Positions 44,022 to 55,460 of a DNA stretch of 64,000 nt are shown here, in pieces; position 1 is the first letter of the stretch, and every line of letters starts with the position of its first letter. Source of the DNA: Rhabdophis nuchalis (taxonomy: Eukaryota > Chordata > Lepidosauria > Squamata > Natricidae); contig CM077647.1 in NCBI GenBank assembly GCA_039707465.1, positions 117,368,610-117,432,609 of the forward strand, given 5' to 3'. A program made the translations under genes and the position numbers. The notes beneath the pieces were generated by a model that saw only the letters and a program-made list of their open reading frames with translations, ran no database searches and was not told where the DNA came from.

Positions 44022-44534
44022 ATCTAGAGAAACCTGGAAACTGACCTATATTATTTATATGAGAGAAAAGCCCTGCTAATAATGTGGCCCACCATGAAAT
44101 ATGTGCCTTGAAGAATTCGGAAAGGTAAAAAAAAATCTTTTTCAGGTACTTTATTTGATTTCAGAGATTGGATAATAAATTTGATATCTGATACTAACAC
44201 TGGAGGCTAGGGAGAAAGGTTTTCAAAGGCCACATGATCAATTCATTGCTTAAGAGAGAGGTCCTGGTTAGGATTAGTAAATAGATTTGCAATAAAATCT
44301 TGCCAAACGGAAGCTGGAATAAAAATATTGAACTGGAATTTACATTCCTTCAATATATCAGACACAATATTTCAGGAGAAAATTGGGCCTGTCCTTTTTG
44401 GTGAAAATTCTAGATCTGGCCCAATTGAACTTTATATTCTGCCTCGCTGAGATTGCTAATAGTCTATTTTTGTGAGGCATGGATAATCCAGTATCAGAAT
44501 TGCCTTAGAAATTGACTAGTTGGTGATTGCTATC

Positions 44535-44836
44535 CAGTGGTGGGCTGCAGGCGGTATGCCCCAATATGGGCGTACCGGAGCCTGCCCAGAGCACCGTATA
44601 CCATTCTGGTATGGTGCTCCGGAGGGCCCAACCGGTCGCCCTCGCCCCTTACCGTGCTTTAAAGCTGTCGGTGCTTCTGCGCATGTGCATGGCGCATACG
44701 TCTGTGCTACGCTCTGCCGAGCAGCTGGATCATCGCAGAGGCTTGTGGAAGCGTTGTTTGCAGCCAGAATGCGCGCGTGTGCTGCGCCCGTGCATGTGGA
44801 CGACACGGTTGGAACAGGATCCGAAACCCACCACTG
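44535..44836. mobile_element. CAGTGGTGGG-family hAT-like MITE
   Basis: Ends cagtggtgggctgcaggcgg and ccgaaacccaccactg. Flanks ttgctatc (44527-44534) and ttgctgtc (44837-44844) are an 8-bp duplication with one A/G change. ORFs on both strands are fortuitous. Confidence 0.87.
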
Positions 44837-44929
44837 TTGCTGTCCTTTCTAAAGTGGACATGGATGTCTGAAAACAACTCACTCTTGTTTATGTAATCTA
44901 AAACACTGCTAGAGTTTCCTGAATATTGG

Positions 44930-45028
44930 ACAACATTTTGTCTGAAATGGTGTACAGTTTCCAGCTTGAGCACAGGGTTAGACTAGAAGACCTCCAAGGT
45001 CCCTTCCAACTGTTAATCTGAATGGCAT
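44930..45028 (+). mobile_element. CR1 3' tail fragment
   Basis: ttgtctgaaatggtgtacag to gactagaagacctccaaggt then cccttccaact. Standard CR1 3' end. The stretch 45030-46300 beyond it shows no feature I recognise. Confidence 0.65.
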
Positions 45029-46303
45029 GTAAATATATATATATATAATCAGGTTCTTTATCTCCTAAAATATAGAGCTTATATTTATAAATCAAAGAGA
45101 CTTATTGTAAGTCTGATAGTAATCTTTTTGGGTCTCTAGATTCAGGGTGGATCATTTATGAGATCATCCTTAGAACTCCACCCTGGTATTAATTTTTCCT
45201 GCTGGAATTACAGTAGCTTTAGGGTAATTTGAATTTATCTTTAGCTTTTCTAGTGTTGTTGGAGGAAATATCCACCTGGTTCAGTTCTAAGCTAGGAGAA
45301 TGATGCCGGAAATAACATGGGGGCTGATTGGACTTCATTATTTATGAAGAAGAACCACCACCACATATGATTCTGGGCAGCTGACAGAATGAAGTTGAGA
45401 GTGGGTGGGTTTTATACCTTCTGTGGGCTTTGTATTTGGCTTCCTGTTCCTATGCAAGAACAAGTCATTTAATATTCTATTGGCTGTTGTCAGATTCCTA
45501 TGAGGTCATGTAGGGGCTATGTAGGGGCCATAGGTGGCTCTATAGGCAAAAGAGGAAATGCAAATCCTACTGGGTGCTTGTCTGAGCTAATCTGTTCAAT
45601 CTCTGGCTTATTGTTTATTTGAGCTTTCAGGTTTCTGTGACTTTGAAGTTTGGACTTTTTCTGGGGGTGGTGCAATGAACGTGCTGGTGTTCTGAAAGGA
45701 CGTTGGGCAATTCCTATTGTGGCTAATGGCTTTCCTCCTGTGTTGGATCTTGGGTGAGGGGCTGCTTTCTAATCCTACCATTCTGCCAAGGAGTTTCAAA
45801 ATATCCTGTCTTGAATGGATTTCTGTCTGCAGTATTTGCTTTGCTTATGAATAGAGCTATCTAGATATTTGCCTTCCTTTTTAATAAGTTCTTTATCTCT
45901 TAAAGGCTGGCAACTGCTTTGAACTATTAAGAAAGACTTGGGGGCTGTTTCCTGCTTCTAAAACATGTTTATCCATTTCTCCTTTAGGGAAATATAACAT
46001 TTTGCCTTTTAAAATATTTTCCACATTATTTCATTCTTGGGGGGGGGGGGGGGGAGGCTTCCCATACTAGGTTCACCCAACTATTAAGAGAAAAGTGGGG
46101 TGGGGTGTGTGCTGGTAAATGTTCAGTAGAACCAATTAAGGTAATTTTAATGCAAATTTTACATCTAAATAATGGGGAGAATGATCTGATTCCTAATTCT
46201 GAAACCAATTCCTATCCTTGCAAACCTAGCTCTGCCTTGGCAAATGTAGACAATCCTCCCTTTAGTCTCATATTTCCTTGCAGAAATAGTCCAGGATCTA
46301 AGG

Positions 46304-46438
46304 CAGGGGTCTCCAGCCTTTGCAACTTTAAGTCTGAAGGACTTCAGCTCGCAGACTTCTCCAGTCAGCTTTGCTGGCTGGAGAATTCTGGGAGCTGAAG
46401 TCCTTCAGACTTAAAGTTGCAAAGGTTGGAGACCCCTG
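46304..46438. mobile_element. Palindromic hAT-like MITE with exact 8-bp TSD
   Basis: Arms caggggtctccagcctttgc and gcaaaggttggagacccctg. Flanks atctaagg (46296-46303 and 46439-46446) are identical. Same family as 7178-7307. From 46450 to 48500 I see only unique AT-rich DNA. Confidence 0.92.
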
Positions 46439-48509
46439 ATCTAAGGCCTGGTAAGAGTCTTCTCATCTGTAGTCAGCCAGGTTCCTTGGAGTACTATGAA
46501 TACAAATTTAGAGATACCCCAGCAGTTCCCATCTGTTCTTCCAGCCAGCAATATTCCATATCAGTAACTGGACAGAAGCCTTGTGATTAATATTAGTGAG
46601 AATGATTGGGATTGTATTGGAATGTGGAGTTGAAACACATGGATTTTTCAATCGTTTAATAGAAATGATGGTATCCAAATTTCCTTTGTGTTAAAAAAAA
46701 GACAATGGTTTGAAATATTTATAATAGCTTTTATTGTCATTGTACATCATATATACAATGAAATTGGTTATGTTATATTGGTTTCATTATAGCCAATTGG
46801 TTATATGTTTACCTTCACCTTGTTGTTGTATAAGCTCTGGCAGGTTTTGAAGTGAGCAGCAATTTGGGTGTGGTACTTTTGCAGGTTGACAGCTCAGAAT
46901 AGTACCAAAGTCCAGCAGGGATAGCTTACTTCTAGGCAAGGATGATTTACCTGGCTCAGATTGTACTTCTTAACATATTTTGAATTGCTTCATGAGCTAT
47001 AACCCCAGCTTGTGGTTTTGGGCTTATATCTATTTTTGGAAGCACTGAGCTAAGGTTGACTCCTTATAACTCAGTCCTACTCCAAGACCATCTTTGATTA
47101 GAAACGCACCAAGATTTGGATTGAATCTTACTTTCTCTTATCTGTCAAACCTTTATTTCATTTCTGCTACTCACATTTTCTGTATGGTGTAATGTTTTAT
47201 CAGGAAATAGAGAGATATGATGGAAGCTACTATCAAGGATTCTTTATTGCTCTCTTCCATGCTGAAATAGGGGATGAACCAGCAGATGGTTTCTCAAAAT
47301 AGGCATTGTTTTCTTGGGCATTTGAGGGTAAACAGTTAAAAGTTTAGCAAACTTTACATGTTTTTGCTAATAATTTCCACAGATCATCAAGTCTTTTTAT
47401 AATACCAGTGTTCGGTGTCTGGCAGAGTTAATCAAGTTTGTCTTTCAGAGAACTGACTTGATGTGGGAGTCACAGATTGTTATTCAAGCTGTCTTTTCAA
47501 GGGCAATGATGATAAGAGTTCTCAACTTTTATGTTACTACAATTAAACTTCAAAGTAGAAGCACTCTTATTGCCAAGATGAATTATTAGTAGGGCTAAAT
47601 CTCTTAGCTTGTTCCTCACTATCTCTTCAGGTTCCAAATTAAAATTCATCTTTCCACCGGTATTATTGTCTCTGCATGAGTTTGTTTTAACTGACACAGC
47701 AGCATGTTTCAAAGATTGTGTTTACACTTAATAAAAGTCTCTTTTAAGTGTTCACTTTGTTGTTATCTATGGTCAGAAGCTAAAAATCGACAATAATGTT
47801 TATGCTGTCAGTAGGCATTGTCAGTAACATTTTGTTTTTTAAGTCCTTATCCCTTTATTGCATAAGGACAAAAGTTGGGAGTTCTCATCTTTGCTTGTGG
47901 ATCTCATTCTAAGGAGTCATATATGTTTGAGAGGCTATCAAGAAAAATTGGAATGGTTTGTTATTTGCAGCACATGGTTGTTAATGTTTTTGGTATCTGT
48001 TAACTCTGAAATGTTTAGTGAAATCTGAGATGCAGAATGTGAACTCGTCTCTTCTTCCTTTTTCCCATGGCAGAGATGATAAAAATACCAGTCTCCAGTG
48101 AAAATAGTAAAAATACAGGTCCTTAGCAGAAGAACAAAAGAGATCAAAACAAAACAAAACAAAACGGGATGAAGTAAAAGCAAAAGTGTTAGTTAAAAGG
48201 CATTAGGCAGAGGTCTGTAATGCCATTTAAATTTTTTGGTAATATTTTCTGGAGTAATTACTCTTTCTGTCAGTTGCCCTAATGATCCTTTTCTTTCCAC
48301 ATCATACTTTGCAACTTTTCTGGTGGCCATCACAGTGAAAGTAAATCAATTACAAAGGTGCAAATAAAATGCAAGCTTCTTTTTTATTTCCCACCCAGCG
48401 ACCCCTTGCTCATTCTCTATACTATACATACCATTGAAGTTTGTTGTCTAACCTGTCTTTGAATTAGTTTGAGAATTTATCTTCCTTGGATGCAAAATTG
48501 TTCACGATG

Positions 48510-48770
48510 GCAGTTCTGCTGCTGAAATTAAATGCAGGATAACGTTAGGTTTAACGTGAATGAGACCTGGAAAAGCAGACAGGTTGATATAAATACAAAA
48601 AGCAGGCTAGTTAGAGCAATAGCTTTCCCTATAATGATGTATGGGTGTGAGAATTGGACATAAAGAATGGCTGATTGAAGAAGAAGTGATGCCTTTGAAC
48701 TGTGGCACTGGCATATTGTGTGGACCATGGGCACCCAGAAAAACTAACAGAGAGGTATTAAATCATATAG
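48510..48770 (+). mobile_element. BovB (RTE) LINE 3' fragment
   Basis: Broken frame with SRLVRAIAFPIMMYGCENWT and, after a stop, AFELWHW then NREVLNHIE, which is the C-terminal region of the BovB reverse transcriptase ORF. BovB elements are widespread in squamates. It merges at the right with a reverse CR1 fragment. Confidence 0.72.
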
Positions 48771-48796
48771 AACCAGACACATCAAGCAGGAGACCC

Positions 48797-50804
48797 AGGA
48801 GATCGTTTCTGGCTTCCGGACGTGATGGACGTGTTTCTGACACGTCCGCCGCTTGCTCTTCTAGTGGGTGCCTTCGGGGGCACAGGGGCTCTTGTAGGAA
48901 GCCCCCACCGTACGGGCGGCTGCGGGAAGCCCCCATTTTGACGGCGGTCAGTGGGGGCTGTTTCGTTTTGCCCCAGGAGCTGGAAGGCTGAATGCGGGGG
49001 GAAGACTCCTCTCACTGAAGGATCGCTGAAATGAAAGTTTGAAGAACGGGCTGAAACGCTGGGGCTGGAGGATCGTACCGAGGCTCTGCTTTACTTGTGT
49101 GGACTGTGAGTTTTTGCATTTGAATGTATTCAACTTTTTAGAAAAGAGAAATAGAGGGGGGAGTTTGTAGAAACCCCCCCTCAGAAAAAAGCGGCATTTT
49201 AAAATACTCCCTGGGACCGGGGAGAGAGAGGAAACTAAACACCCGACCTGTTATTAACCAAAAGGAAATGCACTACCATATATGGAATTGCTGTAGAAAC
49301 TTTGTATCTGAGCCTCGTTACAGCTGAAATGGAACTTTCACTAGTTCTTCACTACCGCTAAAGTGGCGGAAAAATGGCGCTTCTTTGTTCCCAGCAGAAA
49401 ACCTTCTTTGATTTGTGAACAATTTTACAAGAAAAAGTTAAAACTTATATAGAAAGCCAACTCAAGTGACTCTCAGTGTTTCGCCCATTGTGAGCCCTTC
49501 TTTTTTGGGGGGGGGGGGATTGGATTATACAATTGTTTCTCTGGAGTTTATACAACATACAGTTTGAACTTTGATACACACTTTTCCTTTTCTCGGACTT
49601 CACAGACTGCTTGCCCACCAACGCCATCTTTAGCTACAAGAACTTAAAACTTTAACTATGGCAGCGAGAAAACCGCCGACTGGAAAATCTCTTTCCGCCC
49701 CTACTTCAACAAAAGCCAGTCCAATCCCACAACAAACAAAAATTACTGCAATGTGACAGAAAGAAGCTGCAGGAGAGGACACCCAACAACTATCAACAGA
49801 TGAGATGCTTCAAAACATAATGAAGGAAATAAAAGAAATCCGGAAAGACATGATAAGTTCAAGACTGGAACTGTTGGAAGCACAAAGAGCTATAACAGAT
49901 AATAAACAAAAAATTGATGGGTTGGAGGGTGGGGAAGTTGAAATGAGGGAAGAGATAAGGGAATTTCAAAAAGAAGTTACAGATATTGCTGGCCATATGT
50001 CAAGAATGGATTTTGAAAGAATGTCTTTTTTTTTAAGGTTTCAAAATGTCCCGGAGTCAGATTCAGAAAATTTAAAAGATTTAATGAGCACAATTTTAGC
50101 AGAGTATACATTTGGGGGGACATAGACCTGATTTATAGAATTAATTCAGCATATGCCAGAATAAATAATGTACCCAGAGAGATACATATTAAATTTGTAA
50201 GAAGGTCAACAAAGGATGAGATTCTGAGAGCACAGCAAGGAGGGCCTTTGATATACCAACAAAAAGAGATCTCCATTTTGAAGCAAATCCCGAAAAAGAT
50301 TTGAGAGATAAGAAGGAAATATTCCTTCTTGTCCAAAAAATTGTACAAAAAAGGGGTGTGGTTCAAATGGTTAATGCCTGAAGGAATGTTGGTGTTCTGG
50401 GAGGGAGGTAGAGCAAGAATTAAAACAGTAGAAGAGGCGGAAGCCTTTCTTAAAAAACATTCCTCAATCCTGGAGGATGAAGATATGGGAGTGGGAGGGG
50501 CCGTGGCTCCGCCCACTGGCGGGAAGGAAAAAGAAGAAACAATAGCAAAGAGACTCAGATCACAAAAATGATCTTTTTTTTATATCGTAATTCCTATACG
50601 GATGTTAATAGAAACAAATGATTGAATGCATGAATTTTATGATATGATATGTTTGTACCTCTTTCCACCTTTTATTGAAATTGATTTTGTATGAAGTCTC
50701 GGAGGCAGTTACCACCCCCGGCATGGAAGCTCTAAAATATTTCTATGATACCCTACATACCCTTTTCCTTTATAAAATTGCAAAACCAATAAAATTGTTT
50801 AAAA
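48797..50804 (+). mobile_element. ORF1-only L1 derivative (HAL1-like), copy 2
   Basis: Complete element of 2.0 kb between 14-bp duplications caagcaggagaccc (48783-48796 and 50805-50818). It has a leader of about 860 bp, GC-rich at its start and sharing gccgcttgctct-type text with copy 1, then an ORF1 at 49658-50571 and a 233-bp 3' UTR (ggcatggaagctctaaaata, aaaaccaataaaattgttta). No ORF2 sequence is present and there is no room for a deletion scar: ORF1 runs directly into a 3' UTR like that of copy 1. Confidence 0.9.
49658..50571 (+). pseudogene. L1-type ORF1 of the HAL1-like element, broken
   Basis: Starts at ATG 49658 (MAARKPPTGKSLSAP). An in-frame TGA follows at about codon 33, then the frame is open from 49805 through a coiled coil (IMKEIKEIRKDMISSRLELL) and MSFFLRFQNVPESDSENLKD to a frameshift near 50110. 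It resumes as DLIYRINSAYARINNVPREI, passes one more stop near 50302, and ends KRLRSQK with the stop at 50571. Start, domain order and C-terminus match the minus-strand ORF at 11538-10600. Confidence 0.88.
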
Positions 50805-51045
50805 CAAGCAGGAGACCCTATACCTTACCAGACAAGTAGCCGTCCAATCTCTGCTTAAAAACCTCCAGTGATGGATTACCCACAACTTCTGAAGGCAAGC
50901 CATTCCATTGGTTAGTTGTTCTCCCTGTTAGGAACTGTCTCCTTAATTCTTAGGGGAATGTCTCTCTATTCTTCAATATTTATATTTACATTCGTTGGAG
51001 AGGAATTAATTACAACAGAGTAAGAAGCACACAATAGGGAAGATC

Positions 51046-51330
51046 CAGGGTGCGTTGCAGCCGGCATTACTGCCGGTTCGGTGCCTCAAAAATTTTGTGT
51101 GTGCACATGCACGCCAGTGGACGTTTGCAAAAAAAAAATCTATGCATGTGCAAAATCTTAAAAAGTGAAAAAAATATTTTGTACTGAAAATTGTTCTGCG
51201 CATGCACAGAACTGAAAAACAAGATGGTGGCCCCAGAGGAGAACCAGTTCGGGGACTTGGCAGGCCTGGATTGCTGCCGGGTCCAGCAAACCACTACCAG
51301 TTCCACCGAACTGGTGGAAACTCACCTCTG
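51046..51330. mobile_element. CAGNGGTGGG-family hAT-like MITE
   Basis: Ends cagggtgcgttgcagccggc and actggtggaaactcacctct then g. Flanks ggaagatc (51038-51045) and ggaagacc (51331-51338) are an 8-bp duplication with one T/C change. Confidence 0.82.
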
Positions 51331-51339
51331 GGAAGACCA

Positions 51340-54300
51340 TTGAAAGGAATGCCTTAGCACCAGCAAGCTTAACATGCTCCTGGCCTTTCCACTTAAGATA
51401 CTTAAGATACAGAAGGAAGCCTTTGCAATCAAATTGATTAGGATTGGGCCATTTTCAGATAGCATCGCAAACTGGGCCTGGGTGTTCATTAGGAGAATGA
51501 ACACCCACCATCTCCAACACTCAGAAGGAGTTGGAGATGGTGGAAATGGAAGAAGGAGAAGGAGAAAATTTGAACATGTATGCTGGTTGAGCAGTCTGGC
51601 GTGGAACATCTGCAGCCGCTTTGTGGAATGGTGGACCTGGCCGAGGACGACCCGGGAAGAGCTTTTAACATCTTTAACATCTTGGAGTGAGTGCACGGGA
51701 CTGGAGGAGGTTGGCTGATAATATCTGGGCCATTAGAGGGCAGTATCTTACATCAGGCCGCATGATGGACTAATTAGCCATGCGGCACTAAATACGAACT
51801 AAGCCCCTTTAGGTCGGAAGGACAGATGGATGGGGCCTGTAATGGGACTGGATTCGATCTCCCCATCCATAAGACTCTGGATTCTGACTTTACCCCCCAT
51901 CCTGAAATATATCCTTGCACTTAGCCACTTTATCTGCTTTTCGGACTTGTGTTTTTTGCCTTCCTGGACTTGGACTACCTCGGGGGCTTTTATCATGTAC
52001 TCTAGGCGCGACCTCCTTGGCCTGCGGGAGTCTCCCCTCTCGCAGGCCTGGCCCTCCTGTCTAACACGGGCCCACCTCGATGACGGATTGATTATTCCTG
52101 AGAGGTGGGCGAAGCGCAGGTTGAGGGGGTTTTTAGGGAGGTTTTTAATTCGGATTTTAGGGGGTTCCAGGGAGGAGGGGAAAAATAGTCCAGGGAGGGG
52201 ACAGCAATTGAGGCCGGCGGGCGGAAATAGGGAAACGGAGGAAGGGGAGGGGGGGGTCATTTCCTCGGTGGCTTTTTCCATCGATTCGGTCTTGGGGAGG
52301 GGCAGGGGCGGAGGGAGACGAAATGGCCATCATCGGTTGGAAGACCGTGGCCGCTGGATTCAGGCGGTCACGTGCTCCAACTCTCCGCTCTCCCATCGCA
52401 GACTAGGTGGGCAGGAATCACAGACCCGGGGCCCGAGGCTGATGTTATGCAACGCCAGGTCCGTGGTTCAAAAAGCCCCCCTCATTCGTGACCTTGTGTC
52501 AGAGGGGGACCCGGACCTGGTGGGTATAACGGAAACCTGGTTGGGCCACGAAGGGGGTATGCCCCTCGTGGACATGTGCCCACCAGGTTACCGTGCCTTC
52601 CATCAGCCAAGGGCCCTAGGGAGGGGTGGGGGGGTGGCGATTATCGTAAAGGAAGGTCTTGAACCGAAGGAGACCACAGTCCCTCAGACAACCGGGTGTG
52701 AATCTCTCTGCGTGAGATGGGGCCTAGGGAGGCAGTTGGGCGTGTTAGTTGTATACCTGGCTCCTCGCTATGCAATAACAGCCCTGCCCGAGCTCCTAGA
52801 GGTGATAGCCGAGGCGGCAGTTGAGACCCCCAGACTGGTAGTCATGGGGGACTTTAACTTGCCGTCGGCAGGCGAAGCCTCTGGAGCAGCTCGGGAGTTC
52901 ATGGCCTCCATGACGGCCATGGACCTGACCCAGGTAGTTTTAGGCCCCACTCACGAGGGAGGAAACACACTGGATTTCATCTTTGTCTCGGGACAGTGGA
53001 GTTGTGATCTGGGAATAGGGGACCTAGCCATCATTCCCTTGTCATGGACAGATCACGCTCTCCTTCGGCTGGACTTTCCAATCGCTACACATCACCGCGG
53101 GGAGGCGGAACCGGATATTCCTATATGGTTCCGCCCCAGGCTTCTAATGGACCTGGAAAGGTTCCAGAGGGAGCTTGGGCCAATTCCTGTGACCCTGCCC
53201 CGCGACTCGACTGAGGACCTAGTGGCCGCATGGTTAAGTGCGGCCGCGGGGGCCTTGGACCGAGTCGCGCCCTTGCGGCCTCTGTTGCGGCGGCGAATCA
53301 CCCAGGCTCCTTGGTTTACCGAGGAGCTTCGGGGGATGAAACGCCACAAGAGATGCCTAGAGAGCAGATGGAGATCCTCTCGCTCCGAAGCCGACCAAAC
53401 ACTAGTGAGAACCCATATTAGGGCTTACTTAGTGGCGATAAGGGTGGCCAAACGTGAGTATTGTGCCACCCTTATTGCATCCGCAGATAACCGCCCTGCC
53501 GCCCTGTTTGGGGTGACCCGCTCCCTCCTTCATCAGAGGCCGCGGGAAGCCCCTCTGCAAGGGCGAGCAGAGGAATTTGGGATTTATCTGCAGGAGAAAA
53601 TCACTCGGATTCGGAATGAGCTACCCTCCATCGACAGTGGTCCTGTGGGACTGTCCGAGACTAGTCTTGAGGTTCCTTCTTGGGAGGAGTTTGACTTTGT
53701 TACCACCGAGGATATGGACAGGTTGTCAAGGAAACTTAGGGCGACCACATGTTTATTGGACCCGTGTCCCTCCTGGCTTGTACTGGCATCCTGGGAGACG
53801 ACACGAGGCTGGCTCCAGGGCATTGTCAACGCATCTTTGAGTGAGGGGTCCTTGCCTGCCGTCTTGAAAGAGGCGGTAGTGAGGCCCCTCCTCAAGAAGC
53901 CGTCCCTGGACCCAGCTTTATTAGAGAACTATCGTCCGGTCTCCAACCTTCACTTTTTGGTGAAGGTTGTCGAGAGTGTGGTAGCCCAACAGTTTCCGCG
54001 ACACCTGGAGGAAGTTGATTATCTAGACCCGCGCCAGTCCGGCTTCCGACCCGGTCACAGCACCGAGACGGCATTGGTCGCGTTGGTTGATGATCTCTGG
54101 AGGGCGCGGGATAGAGGTTATTCCTCTATCCTAGTCCTATTAGACCTCTCGGCGGCTTTTGATACCATCGACCATGGTATCCTATTGCACCGACTGGGGG
54201 GGTTGGGGTTGGGAGGCACCGTTTTGCGGTGGTTCTCATCCTACCTCTCTGGTCGGTCGCAATATGTGTTGACGGGAGGGCAGAGGTCGACCTCGAGGCC

Positions 54301-55427
54301 TCTCTTATGTGGGGTTCCTCAGGGGTCGGTCCTCTCGCCCCTCCTTTTCAACACATATATGAAGCCGCTGGGTGAGATCATCCGTGGTTTTGGGGTGGAG
54401 TACCATCTGTACGCTGATGACACCCAGCTGTACATATCCACCCCAAACCACCCCAACGATGCCGCCGAAGTGCTGTCCCGGTATTTGGAGGCCGTACGGA
54501 TCTGGATGGGTGGTAACAAACTCAAGCTCAACCCTGCCAAGACTGAGTGGCTGTGGTTTCCGGCACCCCGGTTCAGCCAGATTACACCAACTCTGGCCAT
54601 TGGGGGCGAAACACTGGCCCCCGTGGAGAGGGCGCGCAATTTGGGTGTCCTCCTGGATTCCCGGCTGTCCATGGAGGACCATGTGGCGGCCGTGGCCAGG
54701 GGGGCGTTTCATCAGGTACGCCTGATGCGCCAATTGCGCCCCTTACTGGACCGGGCTGCCCTTCGCACAGTCACTCAAGCTCTCGGGACGTCCCGACTCG
54801 ACTACTGTAATGCTCTCTACATGGGGCTTCCCTTGAGGTGCACTCGAAAGCTACAGCTAGTCCAAAACGCAGCCGCGCGGGTGATTATGGGAGCCACTAG
54901 ATGCTCCCACATAACACCGATCCTGCGCGAGCTGCATTGGCTTCCTGTGGTTTTTCGAGTGCGCTTCAAGGTTTTGACAACTATCTTTAAAGCGCTCCAT
55001 GGCTCGGGGCCTAGTTATATGCGAGACCGCCTCCTGCCCCATACATCCCTTAGACCGATACGCTCCCACAGAGAGGGCCTTCTCAGAGTGCCGTCGGCCG
55101 GACAATGCCGACTGGCGACACCCAGGGGAAGAGCCTTCTCTGTGGCGGGCCCAGCCCTTTGGAATGACCTACCCCCTGAATTACGTACCATCACCGACCT
55201 CCGCCTCTTCCGCCAATGTCTTAAGACATATTTGTTTCAACAAGCCGGCCTAGCCTAACCTCCCATGGGGACTTTTAGGTAGTTTTAAATTGGGTTTTTA
55301 AAATTTGGTTTTAGCGCAGGATAGGTTATTTAATAGTTTTTTAAATTATATTTATTGTATTTTGTATGTTTTTAAATTTTCCTGTGCGCCGCCCTGGGTC
55401 CTTCGTGGAGAAGGGCGGGATATAAAT

Positions 55428-55459
<32 letters not shown>

Positions 55460-55460
55460 A
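51340..55460 (+). mobile_element. L2 LINE, full or nearly full length, intact ORF2
   Basis: Contains an uninterrupted ORF (51830-55258), a 3' UTR with the L2 end gtgcgccgccctgggtcctt and gagaagggcgggatataaat, and a tail of about eight (aaat) units at 55425-55460. The 5' limit is unclear: the stretch 51374-51720 has an open frame and may be L2 5' leader. It is the youngest L2 in the window by the state of its ORF, and it lies inside older reverse CR1 sequence. Confidence 0.85.
51830..55258 (+). CDS. L2 ORF2 protein: AP endonuclease + reverse transcriptase, intact
   Basis: A 1142-codon open frame for the L2 replication enzyme. The AP-endonuclease domain spans about residues 200-420 (LMLCNARSVVQKA, GITETWLGHEGG, MGDFNLPSAGEA, LDFIFVSGQW, SWTDHALLRLDF). 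The RT domain is at about 700-980, with motif A VLLDLSAAFDTIDHGILLHR near 770, motif B GVPQGSVLSPLLFNTYM near 828 and the catalytic YADD near 860. The C-terminal domain has LDYCNALYMGLPLRCTRKLQ and ends QQAGLA. All catalytic residues I can check are present. The first about 200 residues are low in known motifs, so translation may start at a later Met. No stop or frameshift was seen, so the copy could still be active. Confidence 0.92.
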   Translation: MGPVMGLDSISPSIRLWILTLPPILKYILALSHFICFSDLCFLPSWTWTTSGAFIMYSRRDLLGLRESPLSQAWPSCLTRAHLDDGLIIPERWAKRRLRGFLGRFLIRILGGSREEGKNSPGRGQQLRPAGGNRETEEGEGGVISSVAFSIDSVLGRGRGGGRRNGHHRLEDRGRWIQAVTCSNSPLSHRRLGGQESQTRGPRLMLCNARSVVQKAPLIRDLVSEGDPDLVGITETWLGHEGGMPLVDMCPPGYRAFHQPRALGRGGGVAIIVKEGLEPKETTVPQTTGCESLCVRWGLGRQLGVLVVYLAPRYAITALPELLEVIAEAAVETPRLVVMGDFNLPSAGEASGAAREFMASMTAMDLTQVVLGPTHEGGNTLDFIFVSGQWSCDLGIGDLAIIPLSWTDHALLRLDFPIATHHRGEAEPDIPIWFRPRLLMDLERFQRELGPIPVTLPRDSTEDLVAAWLSAAAGALDRVAPLRPLLRRRITQAPWFTEELRGMKRHKRCLESRWRSSRSEADQTLVRTHIRAYLVAIRVAKREYCATLIASADNRPAALFGVTRSLLHQRPREAPLQGRAEEFGIYLQEKITRIRNELPSIDSGPVGLSETSLEVPSWEEFDFVTTEDMDRLSRKLRATTCLLDPCPSWLVLASWETTRGWLQGIVNASLSEGSLPAVLKEAVVRPLLKKPSLDPALLENYRPVSNLHFLVKVVESVVAQQFPRHLEEVDYLDPRQSGFRPGHSTETALVALVDDLWRARDRGYSSILVLLDLSAAFDTIDHGILLHRLGGLGLGGTVLRWFSSYLSGRSQYVLTGGQRSTSRPLLCGVPQGSVLSPLLFNTYMKPLGEIIRGFGVEYHLYADDTQLYISTPNHPNDAAEVLSRYLEAVRIWMGGNKLKLNPAKTEWLWFPAPRFSQITPTLAIGGETLAPVERARNLGVLLDSRLSMEDHVAAVARGAFHQVRLMRQLRPLLDRAALRTVTQALGTSRLDYCNALYMGLPLRCTRKLQLVQNAAARVIMGATRCSHITPILRELHWLPVVFRVRFKVLTTIFKALHGSGPSYMRDRLLPHTSLRPIRSHREGLLRVPSAGQCRLATPRGRAFSVAGPALWNDLPPELRTITDLRLFRQCLKTYLFQQAGLA

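Larger units (their letters stand above)
43080..44060 (+). mobile_element. Non-LTR LINE reverse transcriptase fragment, with two hAT-like insertions
   Basis: 43113-43390 encodes VVSPSKAAGPYRVLGIVVK, then MASFPSCFKAATIIPVPKKT and NCLDDYRPIALMSVVMKCFK, the fingers region of a LINE RT of a lineage different from the L2, CR1 and L1 copies here. The frame resumes after the first MITE (FDQYNFAYRENRSTNDTIAT near 43600-43680) and again after the second (EKPGN near 44030). No active-site region survives. The exact clade (Rex1-like is possible) is not certain. Confidence 0.7.
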
